Part shown: positions 62,618 through 64,000 of the stretch, in pieces
Layout of the letters: the number at the start of each line of letters is the position of its first letter
Position numbering within the stretch: the first letter of the stretch is position 1
DNA from: Stieleria magnilauensis
GTDB taxonomy: Bacteria; Planctomycetota; Planctomycetia; Pirellulales; Pirellulaceae
Assembly (NCBI GenBank): GCA_007753675.1
Contig: CP036432.1
Span: forward strand, 10,449,381 to 10,513,380
Direction of reading: 5' to 3'
DNA: 64,000 nucleotides
Notes under the pieces: generated by a model
The model's input: the letters and a program-made list of their open reading frames with translations, nothing else
The model's database searches: none
Told to the model about the DNA's origin: nothing
Translations under genes and position numbers: made by a program

Positions 62618-64000
62618 CTACCGCAACAACACCGCCGCCACCAGCAACCCGATCGCAACGCCATCGGCGACCTGCACCCGATCGCTGCCGGCGCTGCGTC
62701 GCAGATGATCGAGCAAACGGCCGGTGGGACAGCCCAGACGGCAGTAGCCCATCGGCACAAACGCCGAAAACAACAACGTGACTCCCGCCAACGTCAACGC
62801 CGTCCACGAAGCGATGCGATAAAGATACGCATGGAACGGCTCCCACGACGACAGGTCGGTCGTCGGTGACCACAACAGCGTCAGATAGCCGATCACCAGC
62901 GTCGTGCCCGGCAGGAACTTCAACACCGCCATCATCCGCGCCGGCGGCTTCCAATATCGCTTGCTCTTGTGGTGCGGTCGCAGCAATTGCTGCAACGCCC
63001 CGTGCGGGCAGAGATGATTGCAGTACGGATTGGATTTCCAGCCCACCGGCGCGACAAACGCGACGATCGCGATCGCGGCCAGCGCGGGCGCCAATCGCCA
63101 CGCAATCCCTCCTCCGCTCCAACCCGCCACCAGTGCCATCGAAATTAAATTACCCGACCAAATCCCGATCACTGCGATCACGGCAACCAACCAGAGCCTA
63201 CGGATTCGATGATGGCGAAACCAACCTCGCATCCGAAACAGCGGGATCAAACACAAGACGAGCACGCAGCCGATGTCCGCGGCCGTGATCCGCATCTCCA
63301 GCGCATCGATCACCCGATGACGCCAGTTGCTCCAAGTCGATCCGCCTGCCTGGACCGCTTGTTCCCGCTGCTGCTGGCGGACTTGGATCCGGCCCGCGGA
63401 TGCGACCAGGGTTTCGGCGATCGCCATGCTGGTCATCGTCGCCCCGGAAACACCTTCGACCCGTTCGGCTTCCAAATCCATGTCGGCCAGTCCCGCAAGT
63501 GTTCGGCCTTCGAACAGTGCCCAAAAACCATACTCCGTTTTGCAATAGCGGACGTAGGGTTCGTTGTCGAACGACGATCGGATCTTGATGTCGGCGACCG
63601 TCATCGGCGGTGGTTCGCTGTCTTCGGCTGCTCCCGCCGGCTCGACTTGAATCAATAACTCGGTCGGTCCCTGGTATCCGATGATCGAATCCGAGAGCGG
63701 TCCGGTGCGAATCACCGATCCTAGTTCCTGGCCGGCTCGATCAAGGGCGATGACGCGATCACCTTCCACGCGACGTGCCGACGCGTCGGGAAACCATTCC
63801 TGCAATTCTTCCAGGGTGACGGCATCGGGAAAGACCAACGAAGGCAGGTCACCCCCGATTCGCCGCAGCACTCCCTTGGCCAAGGCCAACGAGGTCAGCG
63901 TCGCACCGGAAACCGCGTCGACGTTCGTGCCCGGTTCCGGCCCGGTCCATGTCCAGTTGCGAAACTGTTCGAAGAACGCGTCGTCGTTCTCCACCGCCGT
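62618..64000 (-). CDS. NosR/NirI-like FMN-binding, Fe-S membrane protein (partial, N-terminus outside window)
   Basis: At least 460 residues are visible; the frame is open through the right edge. Two FMN-binding domains carry the flavinylation motif SGAT: VSGATLTSLALAK near the visible start and VSGATMTSMAIAE about 170 residues later. Both Thr residues are likely ApbE-type FMN attachment sites. Then come about six helices with two Cys clusters typical of NosR/NapH: CNHLCPHGALQQLL and CRLGCPTGRLLDHL. Such proteins move electrons across the membrane, from quinol or ferredoxin to extracytoplasmic flavins. Each Cys cluster here has three or fewer Cys, fewer than the full four of a classic ferredoxin. 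Confidence 0.82.
   Translation of the reverse strand, partial: TAVENDDAFFEQFRNWTWTGPEPGTNVDAVSGATLTSLALAKGVLRRIGGDLPSLVFPDAVTLEELQEWFPDASARRVEGDRVIALDRAGQELGSVIRTGPLSDSIIGYQGPTELLIQVEPAGAAEDSEPPPMTVADIKIRSSFDNEPYVRYCKTEYGFWALFEGRTLAGLADMDLEAERVEGVSGATMTSMAIAETLVASAGRIQVRQQQREQAVQAGGSTWSNWRHRVIDALEMRITAADIGCVLVLCLIPLFRMRGWFRHHRIRRLWLVAVIAVIGIWSGNLISMALVAGWSGGGIAWRLAPALAAIAIVAFVAPVGWKSNPYCNHLCPHGALQQLLRPHHKSKRYWKPPARMMAVLKFLPGTTLVIGYLTLLWSPTTDLSSWEPFHAYLYRIASWTALTLAGVTLLFSAFVPMGYCRLGCPTGRLLDHLRRSAGSDRVQVADGVAIGLLVAAVLLR

Overview
The window looks like a chromosomal segment of a planctomycete, most likely a Pirellulaceae member (Rhodopirellula/Stieleria-like). The supporting signs are a secreted YTV-repeat wall-type protein, a 3,271-residue secreted TPR protein with a planctomycete-type C-terminal domain, large Ser/Thr kinases with a GGLGEV glycine loop, an ECF sigma factor of the planctomycete/acidobacterial kind, an NPYAAP tail on a membrane protein, a ribosomal cluster cut down to rplA-rplJ-rplL, and palindromic intergenic repeats. 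This assignment is inference from gene content. No rRNA, tRNA or CRISPR array was seen.

Layout. 1-4.7 kb: rph (cut by the window edge), argF and argB on minus, proC on plus, and the 2-oxoglutarate dehydrogenase E2 gene on minus. 4.8-13.6 kb: a minus-strand run of a small membrane protein, a large membrane-anchored protein, an ABC ATPase, an ABC-2 permease and a SNF2/SWIM helicase. 13.7-16.1 kb: the YTV protein with its own promoter and terminator. 17-20.5 kb: a PAS-GAF-receiver regulator, a membrane protein and a CinA/PncC-type amidase. 20.6-22.6 kb: rplA-rplJ-rplL with a promoter and terminator. 23-25.2 kb: a metallophosphoesterase and metK. 25.4-31.2 kb: VWA protein, secreted protein, and a Ser/Thr kinase with a carbohydrate-binding-like ectodomain. 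31.5-33.9 kb: two small secreted low-complexity proteins around a PDZ protein. 34.0-36.3 kb: the proposed graspetide cluster. 36.5-39.6 kb: an SRAP protein and a tandem palindrome array split by an IS1182-like element. 39.9-52.2 kb: TrkH, the giant TPR protein and a thioredoxin-like protein. 52.2-55.1 kb: an IS200/RAYT-type gene among palindromic repeats, one copy of which holds an IS630 element. 55.1-64 kb: a GntR(YtrA)-ABC operon with two large permeases, a zinc-ribbon membrane protein, and a flavin/Fe-S membrane protein cut by the window end.

Most interesting system. At 34040-35690 a 258-residue protein carries ten copies of TTxxxGEE plus one degenerate copy. It is followed 13 bases later by a RimK/MvdD-like ATP-grasp ligase. 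TTxxxxEE is the core consensus known for plesiocin-type graspetides, which are ribosomal peptides cross-linked by Thr-Glu omega-esters. The precursor starts with a leader resembling a Tat signal (RRDFLRRL, then A-S-A), so modification in the cytoplasm followed by Tat export is a reasonable hypothesis. An ECF sigma factor gene follows 50 bases later. I know of no characterised planctomycete example.

How genes may work together. argB-argF serve arginine synthesis, with rph as a passenger. The GntR regulator probably represses its own ABC operon through the inverted repeat at 61557-61580. The ATP-grasp ligase should act on the repeat protein before export. The mobile elements sit inside repeat arrays, so those arrays may be tolerated landing sites.
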